From assembly GCF_030445035.2 (NCBI RefSeq), contig NC_080699.1, positions 4,774,001 to 4,838,000 on the forward strand: a DNA stretch of 64,000 nt, given 5' to 3'. How positions within the stretch are numbered: position 1 is the stretch's first letter; every line of letters begins with the position of its first letter. The position numbers were made by a program, and so were the translations under genes. This DNA is from Dasypus novemcinctus (taxonomy: Eukaryota; Chordata; Mammalia; Cingulata; Dasypodidae). The notes under the pieces are model-generated. The model was not told the origin of the DNA. It ran no database searches and worked only from the letters and a program-made list of their open reading frames with translations. This document shows, one piece after another, positions 47,085 through 59,868 of this stretch.

Positions 47085-47465
47085 AAAAAGTTTTTGATTG
47101 CATAAATGTTACATAAAAAATATAGGGGATCCCCATATGCCCCACTCCCTCCCCCTCCCACACTTTCCCACATTAACAACAGCCTTCGTTAGTGGGGTGC
47201 ATTTAATCCAATTGATGAACTCATGTTGAAGCATCACTTTTAATGCTAAGCATGGTCTGTAGTTTACATTATGCTTTACAATTTGCACCACACAATTTTA
47301 TAAGTTTTGACAAAATATGTAATAGCCTGTATCTGTCATTGCAATGTCATGTAGGGCAATTCCAGTGCCCCCAAAATGCCCCAGGTTCCACCTATTATTC
47401 CCTCTCCCTCCCCTCAGAACCTCTGGGGGCCACTGTCTCTAAATCAATGATACAAGTTCTTCTAT
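47085..47465 (-). mobile_element. Retroposon 3' end, antisense, copy A
   Basis: Same 3'-end family as 23645-24050: 'ttgcataaatgttacataaa', 'gatccccatatgccccactc', 'tttcccacattaacaacag', 'caattgatgaactcatg', 'tatctgtcattgcaatgtca'. T-rich at the low-coordinate edge, as expected for an inverted poly(A). Confidence 0.7.
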
Positions 47466-47690
47466 GCATTTTTTAAATATATTTTTAATTTATTTTTAAA
47501 AGATACTTTGATTACATAAAATGTTACATAAAAAATATAAGGATTCCATATGCCCCATTCCCCACACCTCCCACTTGTCCCCACATTGACAACTTCTTTC
47601 ATTAATGAGGTACATTCATTGCAGTTGCTGAACACATTTTGGAGCATTGCCACTAAGCATGGTTATAGTTACATTGTAGTTTACACCACT
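47466..47690 (-). mobile_element. Retroposon 3' end, antisense, copy B
   Basis: A second, shorter copy of the same 3' end starts directly after copy A ('ttacataaaatgttacataa', 'ttccatatgccccattcccc'). Both are truncated, one behind the other, in the same orientation. Confidence 0.7.
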
Positions 47691-48130
47691 GCTTTTGTAA
47701 AATGGAGGGCCAGACTTTCCCTCCGAAGAGGCTGATGCTGGGGAGAGAGAAGCCAGCAGGGATTTCGCAGTTGCTTAGCACAGAAAAGACAAGATCGAAT
47801 GCTCGAGGGACATTAACTCCATCTATGGCTTCCATTCAATTGGCAAAATTCTTAAACTGCCTGGAGCAAAGAGATACTAAACTAAGCTGAAGGGTAAAAC
47901 GAGAGCAGAGTTTTTGCTCAATCTCGCAGCGCACCAGGATCTCAGCTGGAAGTCCTGCAGGCCCCTGCCCCAGGAGAAGGGCTGAGCCAGACATGGCCAG
48001 AGTCTTCACAGAATTCCAGTCCAGCCTCAAACAAACTCAGCCTAAGAGGACTGGGGCCCTCCAGCCCCACTCCTTCTTCTTGAATATAAGTGTGCCGTTT
48101 ACTGGGCAAAGAAAGCAAAAGTCTAAAAAT
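47691..48130. other. Unassigned GC-richer block
   Basis: Overlapping chance frames on both strands; no recognised domain or repeat. Confidence 0.3.
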
Positions 48131-48300
48131 ACCAAGCATCGGAGAGAATGTAAGTCTACAGGACAGCGTACATTGCTGATGGGGGATTAAATTGGTGCAA
48201 ATTCCCTGCAGTGTTTAGGACACAGATGTGAAACCCAATATTCCTCACTGAGGAAAAATAAAATCGTTAGGTAGCAGTCATTAGATTAAATCTTGACAAT
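48131..48300 (+). mobile_element. L1 ORF2-downstream fragment, sense
   Basis: 'cattgctgatgggggattaa' followed by 'attggtgcaaattccctgca' recalls the common L1 3' sequence. Short and weak. Confidence 0.35.
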
Positions 48301-50217
48301 TTAGAAAAATATACATTTCAATATTATGGATCTGCTAAGAATAAAAAAAATCTGACTTTTGTAACAATATTCTACAGTGTTTGTAAGAAAACCTCTGAAT
48401 AGACATGCAAGTTTTTTATTTTCTTTGATTTGATGTTAATTATTAAAAAACTGATATAGGAAAATGAATATATATAGTGCCTTCGGTAACACAAAAATAA
48501 CACAAAAATTCCATTTCACAATAACACTTTCCTAGAGAGCATTTGAAATAAAAGAAAGAAGGAAGGGAGGGTGAGGGGGAAGGAGAGGCATATGGAGAGG
48601 AAGAAAGAAAGAAAGAAATTTGGTTTATTTGTAGTGTGGGGGGGGATTTGTTCTTTTTTTTGGCATCATCTACATTAGTACAATTACACAAAACACAATA
48701 ATGCATGTCAACTGTTAACCTCAATCTATTAAAAAGTTTTATGTATGAGGCAATTGAATACTGAAGGAATGATAAAATACTTTGTTTTAGTACAGTAGTA
48801 ATAATTGCATCCATGCAATGAATGGAATATTAGTAGAAAAAAAATGGTACCTAGATGTATTCCAATGGATACCTAGAAAATAATTTCATTATCCAAGTGA
48901 CACTGGAAGAAAAAGTCTATATATAACATGATAAATCTTTGAAAAATGAAGATATTAAAGTAAATAGAAAAAATAAACATTACTAAAGCCTCATAAAACA
49001 GATCCGTGTAAACAGTGGAATTTGAAACACCTGTGCTATTATTTTGACTAGGTATTCTGCTATAGTTTAGTAAAATAATTAGTCCTAAAGTGGCTGATGC
49101 AAACTCTGTTTTCTGTATTGCATATTTCAAAGTAATGTGGATGCATTTTTTGAAACTGATAATGGCAGCAGCAAATACAAAATTTTGAAATATAGCAAAA
49201 TGTGTGAATAAAATGTTTAATGGAAAAGTGTAAATAAAAATGATCTCCTAGAAAGTAGACTGGCAGGCCCTTCAGTGAGTTTAACTGAAAGCACCATGCC
49301 AGGAAATGAGCTATATTTTCATAATCTTTGGTCAGTCTCTTTTTGGTATAGTTTTGGTGTAGCAATTTTTTTTAACTTTTTCAAATGACATTCTGCATAA
49401 CCTGAAAGATTAACTATATTTAGTCTCTGTTGTCATCTTGAAATATTGTTCATTTAAATATGAGATTTTAGTGGCTAATCACCAGAAACTATAACTAAAT
49501 AGTTTCTCTTGAATATGCTTAGAGAAAATCAACTTTGCTTTAGGTGTTGTTTTCTGTTTTTCCTAAAGCAAATATTTGGACTGAGACCAGCAATGTAACT
49601 AAAAATTCTTGGATTTAAATGATTAATGGCAAAGGATTGAGGTACTTAGACATCAGGGACCTGATAAAGGGTAAGGCAAGTCCTAAAGACTTTTGTCTTT
49701 TATTTTAGGTCGCTGTTTCGAATTTCATGAAGTTCAGTCATCTTGGTAAGACATTGCTACCTAAGCTGAGAAATCTGAGACTGGACCATAAAAGAGATGG
49801 CTGGGCCCAAATTTATGATATTCATACAGATTTCATGTATTTTTTAACATGATTTATGCTGAACATGGTCATCATGGAAGGATGAAGGGAAAATTAATTT
49901 CTTCCACATTGTGATTTAAAAGACTGTTTAGAGATATGTTAAAATAATAGGGCACCACATGAGTTAATAACAAAATCAGTATTGAAATTAGGCAAATTCT
50001 TAAGGGAATACTAAACAAGTAGTAGTTCCCAAGACCCTAACCTGTATAAGGTAAAAGAAAAGGCACACCCACTTTCATGCCATCCAAATGCTTCTCACTT
50101 GGCTGAAATTTATGGTGAAAATAGAAATATTTTTCCGTACATGTCTGCATATGTATATATGGGGTTACAGACCCCATTTCTAAACCAGCTAAAGCTAGTT
50201 TTTACTAGTGTTTTTTT
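48301..50217. other. Unassigned AT-rich DNA
   Basis: No supported gene or named repeat, apart from the purine tract at 48548-48618. Confidence 0.35.
48548..48618. repeat. Purine-rich GGAA/GAAA tract
   Basis: About 70 bp almost wholly A and G on the plus strand, ending in GAAAGAAAGAAAGAAA. Confidence 0.8.
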
Positions 50218-50340
50218 CATGTTATGTTCAATTAAATTCAAAACATTATTGAACACTTGCAATGCTCTGAGACAGGTGCTAAATTGATACTAGGATTAGC
50301 AAGACAATGCTACAGTCAGAAAGCTCATATAAAACAACCC
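50218..50340 (-). mobile_element. L2-like fragment
   Basis: 'cattattgaacacttgcaat' then 'gacaggtgctaaattgatac' and 'agaaagctcatataa' match the L2 3' theme in reverse. Confidence 0.45.
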
Positions 50341-50999
50341 ATGCAAAAATGAGAAATTTTATAATACATTTCCTAATTTACTAAGGAAGTGTTAAAAGGC
50401 CTCTGCCTTAGTAGCAGTTCAGTTCATCAGGAGATAGAAGATTGTCCACATGCCCTGATCCGTTCCAGAGTTAGAAAAAGAAATAAAAGGCATCCAAATT
50501 GGAAAAGAAGAAAAATTTTCACTATTTGATATTCTGCTAACTTTGAGTCGCTGCCTGTGGTCCCGTTAGTCAGTACAAAGAGTTCTTTACTAAAGATCTC
50601 AGTCCTTTCTCATGGATATTATTGCTCCAGATCAAGCAGCAAAACCAAGAAAAATGCATTCAAATATACCAAAGGAAAAAGGGTGAGCCAAACATAAACA
50701 CAAGCCATCGCCAATTTCACCTGTGCTCAGGATCGAGAGCCATCCGAGGCAACGAGCATTCTGTTACCCTGCCTGCCAATCCCTGTTGTTGCCACTGTTG
50801 TTTTCAATCCAGGATCATCCAGATTAGCTCTCAACACTAAATTGTTATGAATTCTCAGGAAAAAAAAAAAAAAGTTGCTTCCAGTGTATGAACACATTCA
50901 GCACCAGGAATTTTCCTAAGGGATTTCTGTTCTTAGAATAATCAGCAGGTTGTGTGAATTCAAGTTTTGTGAAAGACCATGGGCTAAAACAGAAGTGAA
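50341..50999. other. Unassigned DNA
   Basis: Includes a 14-base A-run near 50861-50874. No gene or named repeat. Confidence 0.35.
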
Positions 51000-51160
51000 T
51001 TTGAAATCACAACTTTCAAGTTAGCTAAGGACCTATTGGTACTTTAAGCTAATTTGCAAAATGAGTATAATAATGAGTATAATAACTTTTCACATGTTGC
51101 TGTAAATATAAAATTAGATTGTTTTGAGTATAGCATATACTAAGTGCTAAATAGATTCAC
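51000..51160 (+). mobile_element. MIR-like fragment, sense
   Basis: 'gcaaaatgagtataataatg', 'cacatgttgctgtaaatata' and 'agcatatactaagtgctaaa' follow the MIR 3' half. Confidence 0.5.
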
Positions 51161-51689
51161 TATCCTGTGTAACAATTAACCCAGTACTTGAAAGGAAATG
51201 GCACTTTCTTCAGGTGTACCATTTCCAAGGTGAAAGTCCAACATTTGCTCTAATGGTCAACAGAGAAGAGATGAATAGCAAGTAGAACACATAGAGGAAA
51301 ATGGTAATAGAGTGTAAAATAGCCAAGCACTTTTGTTAAAAACTTGAGATCAGAATAGTGGAAGCCTGAGTTTATCAATCTGGATGGCCAGACAGCATCC
51401 ATATATCCATGAATATCTTTCTTGGATTTTGTCACCCCTTATTCAGTGGGTTCATAACCCCTCCAGCAAGCTTTCATTAATTGCGCTCATCTGACATTTC
51501 TAAATTTGATTAATCTTATCTAGAATAAATTTACTTTTGCATGGAGCTCTGCTATCTGTGTTTTGAGCCTAATGTAAAAGCATGGTAGTGTGTGTGTATG
51601 TGTGCATGTGTGTTTGTAACGTGTGTGTTCATGCTTCTATGTTTCTTTAATTCAAAAGGCATTATGATGTTTTGGTCACAAAAGTATAT

Positions 51690-52200
51690 TTTGAGAACCT
51701 GGAAGTATATCAGGTATCATCACTCAATTCTGTTCTCTATTATGCAGGCAGAATGATTTTCTCAAGAAAGCAAATATCATATAGTCTCACAAAAACCACA
51801 CTATGCATACAGTTTTCCATGGTTTCCTAAATACTTTGCCTGGCCTCCAGTGTCTTTATGGTACATGCCCATGTCCCCAGTTCTACTTCAAAGTATTGCC
51901 CCCCTATTCCTTTATAAGAATGAGTCAAGTCTTCTTCATTAAAGAGCAAATACAAGGGTTGTTTAAGATGAACTACTTAACTTCCGTTCCTCTGCATTAT
52001 CCCATGCATTCTTCAGATTGATTCAAATGTTACCTCTTCATTGGTGTCCCCCCAGTCTTGGCCAGATTGTTCTGTTAATCTTCCATTCCTTCCTAGCTCT
52101 TCTGTCCACTTGAAAACCTTTAATGAATGAATCTCAAACAACTTTGACTCCTCTATTCCTCGTCATCCAGTATTTTTCCTTGTGTATTTATCCGAGACCA
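51690..52200 (+). mobile_element. L2 fragment, sense
   Basis: 'ccatggtttcctaaatactt', 'aaatgttacctcttcattgg' and 'tccccccagtcttggccaga' follow L2 3' end order. No frame kept. Confidence 0.5.
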
Positions 52201-53169
52201 TCAGAATTTGTAGGATTACAGACTAATAAAAAGAGAAATATCATTCATTGGTTTAGCAAGCAAGTTCTACTCCAAAGCATTAATATCTACCTGAATATAA
52301 TACCTTTTTATTAATTATCTTTGAAAATTAAATTATGATTGTGCTTATTTTATACCTAACTTTCCCTAACTAGGAAGATTTACCTTTCATATATTTTAAT
52401 ATGTTATGCAGCCTTAGATGTGCATAAGAGTAAGACTACGTATTTAAAGCAGATCTTTGGTAAGACAAATGCAGTATCCATAATGCCCTTCAGGTTCTTC
52501 TACAACCCTGAGGTTTTATGAATCTACATGCTGCCTTAACTCCATGAAGTTGCTTTCACTCAATTCCTTGGCCCTGTCGTTTTATGATTTTAATTTGTCT
52601 TGACACTAGAATGTCATCTCTTCTCAAGACCTGAATCAGCAGCCATTGGAAATCTTTAAGTTCATGCCAAGTTCCATTAACCTGAAAGATGAATCAGCAG
52701 AGCCAAGTTAAGCAATGTAAAATATTTAAGATTAAACTTTGCCTTCTCCTGGCAGCTTACCTAAAGTCCTTGTAAGGGAGTATCTGATGAAAGCTGTTGA
52801 TGCTTTTTAAAGTGCATAGTGGCCTCATGCTTTGGAGGCCTCACCAGACGCCTTCTCAGCGATGTGAAGTGGACGTAGCTTCTGTGTGGGCGGCTATACC
52901 ACTGCAGAGGGAGCCTTTTCAGGCAGGTAAAGAAACCTCCTAGGAGTGGCCACAAACTGATGCAGGCTTAGTAAATGGGGCAAGTGTCCCTAGAGTATTT
53001 GAGTATTTAAGGGCCCAAGTCAGGAGAAGCTAGCACTTTCCCTAGAGAAGCTCCAGGATGACATATGACATTTTTAGCAATTTTATTGAATAATTCATAT
53101 TTTCCTTTTGGTGTTGACTTCTACTGAAAACATTTGGAATCTATCAACAAGTAATGTTTATCTAACACA
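52201..53169. other. Unassigned DNA
   Basis: Nothing supported; short frames show no domains. Confidence 0.3.
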
Positions 53170-53460
53170 TCTTTTCTGACTCTACAGTTACTTTTCCATA
53201 AACAGTGACTTTTTCAAAGATAATTAAAATATCTCTGAGTGTTTCCTCAGCCCTCTTGTGTGGATACATTGCCATCTCATCTCACTGCCGTATTTATCTT
53301 ACTCATTTTACTTTCAACATTAATGTTTGGTAATAATTTGGTAAATGGTTGCCTTTGCTAGAATATGAGATTCTAGTGAGCTGGAACTTTCTACTATATT
53401 ACTTTGCATTTAAGGTCTTGTTCAGTGCATGGCACACAGCATTGAATGAATGGATCAAAT
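53170..53460 (+). mobile_element. L2 3' end fragment, sense
   Basis: 'tttttcaaagataattaaaa' and, at the end, 'agtgcatggcacacagcatt' then 'gaatgaatggatc' match the L2 3' terminus. Confidence 0.55.
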
Positions 53461-55399
53461 AAATTCAACATAGAGAGAAATATATCCAAAATGTCCAACC
53501 ACAGGGATTTATGGAACAGGAAATAGGAAGTTAAAAATAGAAATATTAGAGAAAGAGAAATACCAAGGACCATGAGTGTTACCCACTTTGCATATATTGT
53601 ATGGCATTTGAAAATTACTACAAAATCCAAAAGTCTAAGGAATTCATGAAATCATATGAGGTCTAGTTTTTTTCTTTCATTACACTTCTTTTTGAGTACG
53701 TTCTTATCCCAGCTGAAATAATATGTACAGGTAGTTTTAGAACTGAGACACTTCTATACTGAGTATCCGTATCTTATGGATATCTATTCTCTAGAAAATA
53801 ATGCCCAAACTAATTTTATTTTCAACACACAGCCAAAACTATTACATACCTTTTAAGAGAAACACCCATTAAGAGACTATTCCCTAGAGGTAAATGAAGT
53901 TGCTAAATGGAAGAGTGATGAAAATTGTATCATCAAGAAAGGTAAAGTCTAGAGATTTGTACATACAAAGCAATTCTGCAAACCTTGATTATGCCAGACT
54001 AAAAGAGCCTAAATTCATGGTTAGCCAGGAATCAGGAAGAACATGTCTTCTTCCACACACCCCTCTACGCCAGATGTGCATGTACCATTCCTTGATATGG
54101 GAAGGGGAAAATAAGAAGACACCACCAGGTTATTTGCAGGAAAGGATCATGCCAGCCTACCCTGGGAATCGATGTGTGGGGATATTTTCCCACGGACCAA
54201 AATCCAGTTTAGGATCAGGAAATAAAGGACTAAGGAATAAGCCCCACCCCATTCACAACTTGCTCTGCATGGGAAGGATATGATGTTGCACTTGATAGGG
54301 AAGAAATCACCTTGCTATTGCCGCCCCAGAGCCTCTGTGGAGACCCCCCAGTGCCCTGAGGAGCCTTTATTGCTATTAACGTCTGGACAGGGGTCCATAC
54401 TCTGCGTCAATTCTCTCGGCATTTCCTAAGAAGCTGTTGTCTAACCAAAGAACCTGTTCATAGATGCCTTTGAGGTAAAAGTAGTATCAGATTTTCTAAC
54501 CCTACATGACAAGAAATTTCTTACTTACTGATGTTGATATCAAAAGCTTTATTCTGGGCCCAGTTTCTACATGCCAGAGATAACCAGGGAACAGTCTCAC
54601 ATCCCAGTAAAATGATAGACAATAGCTGTGGACTCTAAACACTGTGGGCAGTTTCAGCTAGCCAGGAGTGAACGCAGTTCCCAGGGCTGTGGTTATCTCT
54701 AAAAATGTTAAACACTGAACAGAATAACTTTCTTAATGTCTAGAAACTGCTGAATTAATCCAGTTTCTATTAAAGACATTGCAAATGTTTTCCTTATTAT
54801 TAAGGCACGTTCACACAACTGTGTCGGTGAGAGTGCAACTTGCTCGGTTAAAGGGTTGTTAAGTTATTCTGGTTCCTCTTGTTAAGAGTGAAAATAACAG
54901 AACTCTGCTTATCAATGTAAACTTGACTAAGCATATCACAAATGATATATTGACTTTTGTGCATTTTTAAAAAATGTTATGTTAGAGTCTCCAATTTGCT
55001 ATTGATCACCAAGTCCCACAATTAAGTTATCTATTAAAAATGATAAGTAGCATTAAGAAAAATGTCTTTTTTTAAATGTGTAAAATGAAGTATGTGACTT
55101 ATTGAAAAAAATAAATAAGTTGAAAAACTCAGAATGCCAAAGAAGAAATGTCAGATTTTAAGGAAATATATCAATAATATAAAGAGGTTGTAGTATTTAC
55201 TTAACTTCAACTTCTCTATTCCATGAATGCTAATCTATATACTATAATTTTCACTCAAAAAATTCTTCTGATCAAAGACTTCTTGGGTTCACATTTATTT
55301 TTTCAATATGACAATATAGAATCAACACACCATGAAATAATTTCTTTAAGGAGGCTAAAAATACATAATGCTTTCTTATCCAGCATTATATATTAAATT
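53461..55399. other. Unassigned DNA
   Basis: The frame at 53894-54283 has no recognised domain. A possible GC-richer unique stretch at 54300-54420. No repeat named. Confidence 0.3.
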
Positions 55400-55800
55400 T
55401 TAAAAACAAATCAATTTCATTGGCACATATTAATAAAGCATACAATTTAGCCAAGTGTACAATCAATGGTATTTGGTATAATCACATAGCCGTGCATTTA
55501 TCACTACAATCATTATTAAAGCATTTACATTATTTCAATAGTAGTAATAATAATGAACAAAAACAGATAAACAAGAAAATTCCTCACCTCTCAATCTCTC
55601 TGTTTCCCCTACTGTACATAGCTGGTATTTCTGACTATTCTTGCACAATTATTCATCTGTTTATTAAAGTTTTATTGAAATATATTCACATACCATATGT
55701 TCGATCCAAACTGTATAATCAGTGGTTCTTAGTACAATCACAATGCTGTGCATTCATCAACACAAAAAAATTTAGAACAATTTCATTCCTCTAAAAAGAA
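55400..55800 (-). mobile_element. L1 3' UTR fragments, antisense
   Basis: Two adjacent pieces carry the same theme: 'gtgtacaatcaatggtattt' at 55454 and 'attgaaatatattcacatac' plus 'caatgctgtgcattcatcaa' at 55674-55761. Both are reverse complements of a common L1 3' region. Confidence 0.6.
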
Positions 55801-56380
55801 GGACTCTACACCCCTTATATATCAACTTTTTATTTTACATTTTAACCACACCGCTATTCTTAGAAAATTAATTCTCCTGGTTCCTATTTTTATGCATGTT
55901 CCTGAGATTTTGTAGAATAAGTTTCTTGTATCCTGGACTTCAGATTCTTGTATCCTAGGCTTCAGCAGAGGTAGTGACTAAACGCCTTTGATAGTCACTG
56001 AGATATGCCCCTGGGGTCCCCCTTCAAGGAATTATGCCTAATGGAGCTGTGGTCAGCACAGAGCTTTGCGCTGTCAGCTCCTTTCTGAGTCTACCATAGC
56101 TGCAATGAGCCACCGACCAGATGTTCCTCCCTTACCAGGTCAGCCCACATCTGGTACTGAGCATGGCAAGAATATAATGACCCAGCAATTTGGGTCCCAA
56201 GAAGTTTTGACTCTAAATCAATGTCCCCTGGGTAGTAATAATGGCCTCAGTCACTTTTGGTACCTGGCAAAGGTGGCTGTTCAGTTGTTAAAACTTTTAC
56301 CAGAGGCGAACTTTGATGGTGCACAGGTGGATGGGAATGCCCTATCAGATGGATCAGGCATTTGAGACATGAAGGAAATG
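55801..56380. other. Unassigned stretch before Tigger1
   Basis: A 99-codon frame (56066-56365) has no recognisable domain or signal and ends just before the transposon. Confidence 0.3.
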
Positions 56381-56970
56381 CAGGCATTCCTCAGAGATAT
56401 CATGTGTTCAACTGCAGACCACAGTAATAAATTGATTATCATAATAAAGTGAGTCATGTGAATTTTTTGGTTCACACTGTAAATAAAAACTGTGTTTGTA
56501 CTGCACTGTAGTCTATTAAATGTGCAATAACATTATGTCTAAAAAAAATGTAGCTACCTTTTTAGAGGTAGAGCTAGTATTTAGAAAATACTTCATTGCT
56601 AAAAAATGCTAATCATCACGTGAGCCTTCAGTGAGTCATTCCCTTTATCCTGGTGGAGGCTCCTGCCTCGATGTCGATGGCTGACTGATCAGGGGGTAGT
56701 TACTGAAGGTGGGGTGGCTGTGGCAATTTCTTAAAATAAGGCAACAATGAAGTTTGCCACCTTGATTGATTTTGCCTTGCATGAAAGATTTCTCTGTAGC
56801 ACATGATGCCATTTGCTTGCGTTTTACCCACAGAGAATTTCTTTCAAAATTGGAGACAATCCCCCCAAACCTTGCTGCAGTTTTATCAACTGTACTTAAG
56901 TAATATTCCAAAGGCTTTGTGTCATTTCAACATTGTCCACAGCATTTTCACTGGGAATAGAATCCGTGTC

Positions 56971-56985
56971 AAGAAACCCCTTCAT
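56971..56985. repeat. Target-site duplication, left
   Basis: AAGAAACCCCTTCAT, identical to 58912-58926. Confidence 0.92.
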
Positions 56986-58911
56986 GCGTAAGAGTATCAC
57001 TGTGGAAGGGAAAAGGTTTTCTGGTGGATGTGTGGGAGTGCTGTATATTATATATATACATTGCTGTGGTCTAGGACTCCTGTGAAGAAAAGCTGAATAA
57101 TTAGGGGGGGGGGGGGGGAAAGAAAAAAAAAAAGAAAAAAAAAAAAGAAAAAATAGGATGTGGAATTTTTTCAAGTCAACATTCTTTATCTAAGTTCTTT
57201 ATCTAACTTTATCCAAGTTCTTTATCTATCCTTTAAACTCATCGCTATATGCCATTCCCTAGTAAGGGACCATGACATTATATTGGGCTTCAAATTTCGG
57301 GGAGTTCTGGATCACAGAGTGTTTCAACAATGGCAATGGAGGGATACTGGTATGGGATACCAATGACAGATGATATATGACTGACAGGGAGCTGTAGAGA
57401 ACATATGTCCAGGGTGCATGGTAATGTTTGGATATACTCATAGTGGCAACAATTAAAAACCACAGTAGGGGGGGTACTGGGTTCCTGGCCAGTGGTGCTC
57501 TGTCGTGGTCCCTAGGGGAGCAGCGACAGTCTCCCAGGTACAGTGGTGGGGACCGGGAGGGAGTGAGGGTTCAACAGTGAGCCCCTGATACTAATGACTA
57601 TGCTTGTGAGCTGATAAACCCAAAATAATAACAAGGCCTAGAGCAACTTTGTGCCTGGGAATTTCCTTCTGTCAGCCTTCATGTTACTCAAATGTGGCCA
57701 GTCTCGAAGCCAAACTCAGCATGTAAATGCAATGCCTTCCCCCCAGCGTGGGACATGACACCCGGGGATGAGCCTCCCTGGCAACGAGGGACCACTATCA
57801 ACTACCAACTGATGATGCAACTGGAAAATGACCTTATACGGAAGGTTCAATGCGGAGCAGCAGAATATCCATGTCTACATAAAATACCATGACTTTAAAA
57901 TGCTGTTTGACCTAAAGTAAGGGGGAAATGGAAAGGAGAAATGAGTTTATATGGCTACGAGTTTCTAAAAAAGAGTCTGGAGGCTGGCAGAAGGTTTGCC
58001 CTCATGCACAACTGAGCAGAGTCAGAGAGACAGATAAAGCAGATACAACCCCCAGATATTGGTTCCTTTGAGGGCTAAAGAGACCCATGGGAGTTATGGT
58101 CATGGCCGATGGGGTTAACTACCAGGGCAGATGGCCCCTCTTTGGAAATGGTGTTTATGTGTGATGAATCTGGACTCAGATGGGATCTCCCTTCATAAGA
58201 CTTTCATGCTAATGTGCTGGAGGTGCAGTTAATGTTGGGGTTTAAGATATATTTAGGGGATTTGAATCTATGGACTGACAATGTGATAGCCAGATCCTGA
58301 GCCTCAACAGACTCCAGCACCTACAATCTGATTTATTGGACTTACCACACTCAGCTAAGATGGAGGTGAAGAAGGACAACCACCACACCATGGAGCCTAG
58401 AGTGATTACAACTGAAAATGGGAGGATTGCATCCAGCATCCAGGTGGAATCTGAGCCTCCTCTTGACATAAAGGTGCAATGGACACAACCAATCCAGTGT
58501 CCACATAGAAGAGGTGGCATTGGATTGGGAAAAGTGGACATAATGGACAAAGGGTATGGGGAAAGGCAGGAAGAGATGAGAGGTGGAGGCGTCTTCGGGA
58601 CATGGAGCTGCCCTGGATGGTGCTTCAGAGGTAATCACCGGACATTGTAAATCCTCACAGGGCCTACATGATGGAATAGAGGAGAGTATGGGTCATGATG
58701 TGAACCAATGTATATGAGGTGCAGAGGTGCCCAAAGATGTACTTACCAAATCCAATGGATGTGTCATGATGATGGGAACGAGTGTTGTTGGGGGGGGGGA
58801 GAGGGGGGGGTGGGGGGGTGGGGTTGAATGGGACCTCACATATATATTTTTAATGTAATATTATTACAAAGTCAATAAAAAATAAAAAAATTAATAAAAA
58901 AAAAAAAAAAA
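56986..58911 (+). mobile_element. Poly(A)-tailed ORF-less retroposon inside Tigger1
   Basis: A 1.9-kb insertion bracketed by a perfect 15-bp direct repeat, AAGAAACCCCTTCAT (56971-56985 and 58912-58926). It ends in AATAAAAAATAAAA and a long A-run, the marks of L1-mediated insertion. Inner features: a 15-base G-run (57104-57118) and A-rich stretch (57119-57155), the shared core with 23645-25275 (57710-58480), and a run of G-tracts at 58790-58823 before the tail. Longest frames (58336-58650 plus strand, 58550-58242 minus strand) are not shared with the other copy. Tigger1 reads on cleanly across the duplicated site. Confidence 0.85.
58790..58823 (+). other. G-tract cluster, potential G-quadruplex
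   Basis: Four G-tracts of 10, 8, 7 and 4 bases separated by one to three bases, about 90 bp before the retroposon's A-tail. G-rich tracts near the 3' end are a known feature of L1 3' UTRs. Confidence 0.6.
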
Positions 58912-58926
58912 AAGAAACCCCTTCAT
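58912..58926. repeat. Target-site duplication, right
   Basis: AAGAAACCCCTTCAT, following the poly(A) tail. Tigger1 resumes within it. Confidence 0.92.
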
Positions 58927-59868
58927 TTGCTTATCCATAGAATGAACTTCTCATCCATTCAAGTTTTATCCTAAGATGGCAGCAATTCCACCTCTATTTC
59001 TAGTTCTCTTGCTCTTTCTACCACATCTGCAGTTATCTCCTCCACCAAAGCCTTGAACTCCTCAGAGTCATCCACAAGGGTTGGAATCAACTTCTTCCAA
59101 ACGCCTGTGAGTGTGGATATTTTGACACCTGCACCCCATGAATCACGAATGTTCTTTATGGCATCTAGAATGGTGAATCCTTTCTAGAGGGTTTTCAATT
59201 TACTATGCCCAGAGCCATCAAGGAATCACTATCTATGGCAGCTATAGTCTTACGTAATGTATTCCTTAAATAATAAGATCTGAAAGCCAAAATGAGGCCA
59301 TGATTCCTAGGCCGCAGAAGGGATGTCGAGTTAACAGTCATGGAAACCAACATCAATCTCACACATCTCCATCAGGGCTCTTGTATGACCAGGTGCATTG
59401 TCAATGAGCAGTAGTATTGTGAATGGGATCTTTCCTTCTGAGCAGTAAGTCTCCATAATGGACTTAAATTGTATACCATGTTGAAAACAGATATGCTGTC
59501 ACCCAGGCTTCGTTGTTCCAATTATAGCACACAGGCAGAGTATATTTGATATCATTCTTAAGGACTCTAGGATTCTCAAAATGATAAATGAGCACTGGCT
59601 TCACCTTAAGGTTACTGGTTGCATTAGCCCCTAAGAAGAGAGTCAACCTGTCCTTTGAAACTTTGAATCCAGTCATTGGCTTTTTCTCTCTAGCTGTGAA
59701 ATTCCTAGATGGTATCATGTTCCAAAAGAAGGCTGTTTTGTCTACATTGAAAGTCTGTTGTTTGGTGTAGCCAACTTCATCAATGATCTTAGCTAGATCT
59801 TTTGGATAACTTGCTGTTATCCAGAAAGCTCACTTGTTGCTTCACCTTGCTCTTTTACATTATGGGAG

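Noticed and set aside
56066..56365. 99-codon plus-strand frame next to Tigger1
   Set aside because: No domain, signal or family is recognisable. A single isolated frame of this size is expected by chance.
58242..58650. Overlapping frames of about 95-104 codons on both strands
   Set aside because: They lie in the ORF-less retroposon and are not conserved in the homologous copy at 23645-25275.
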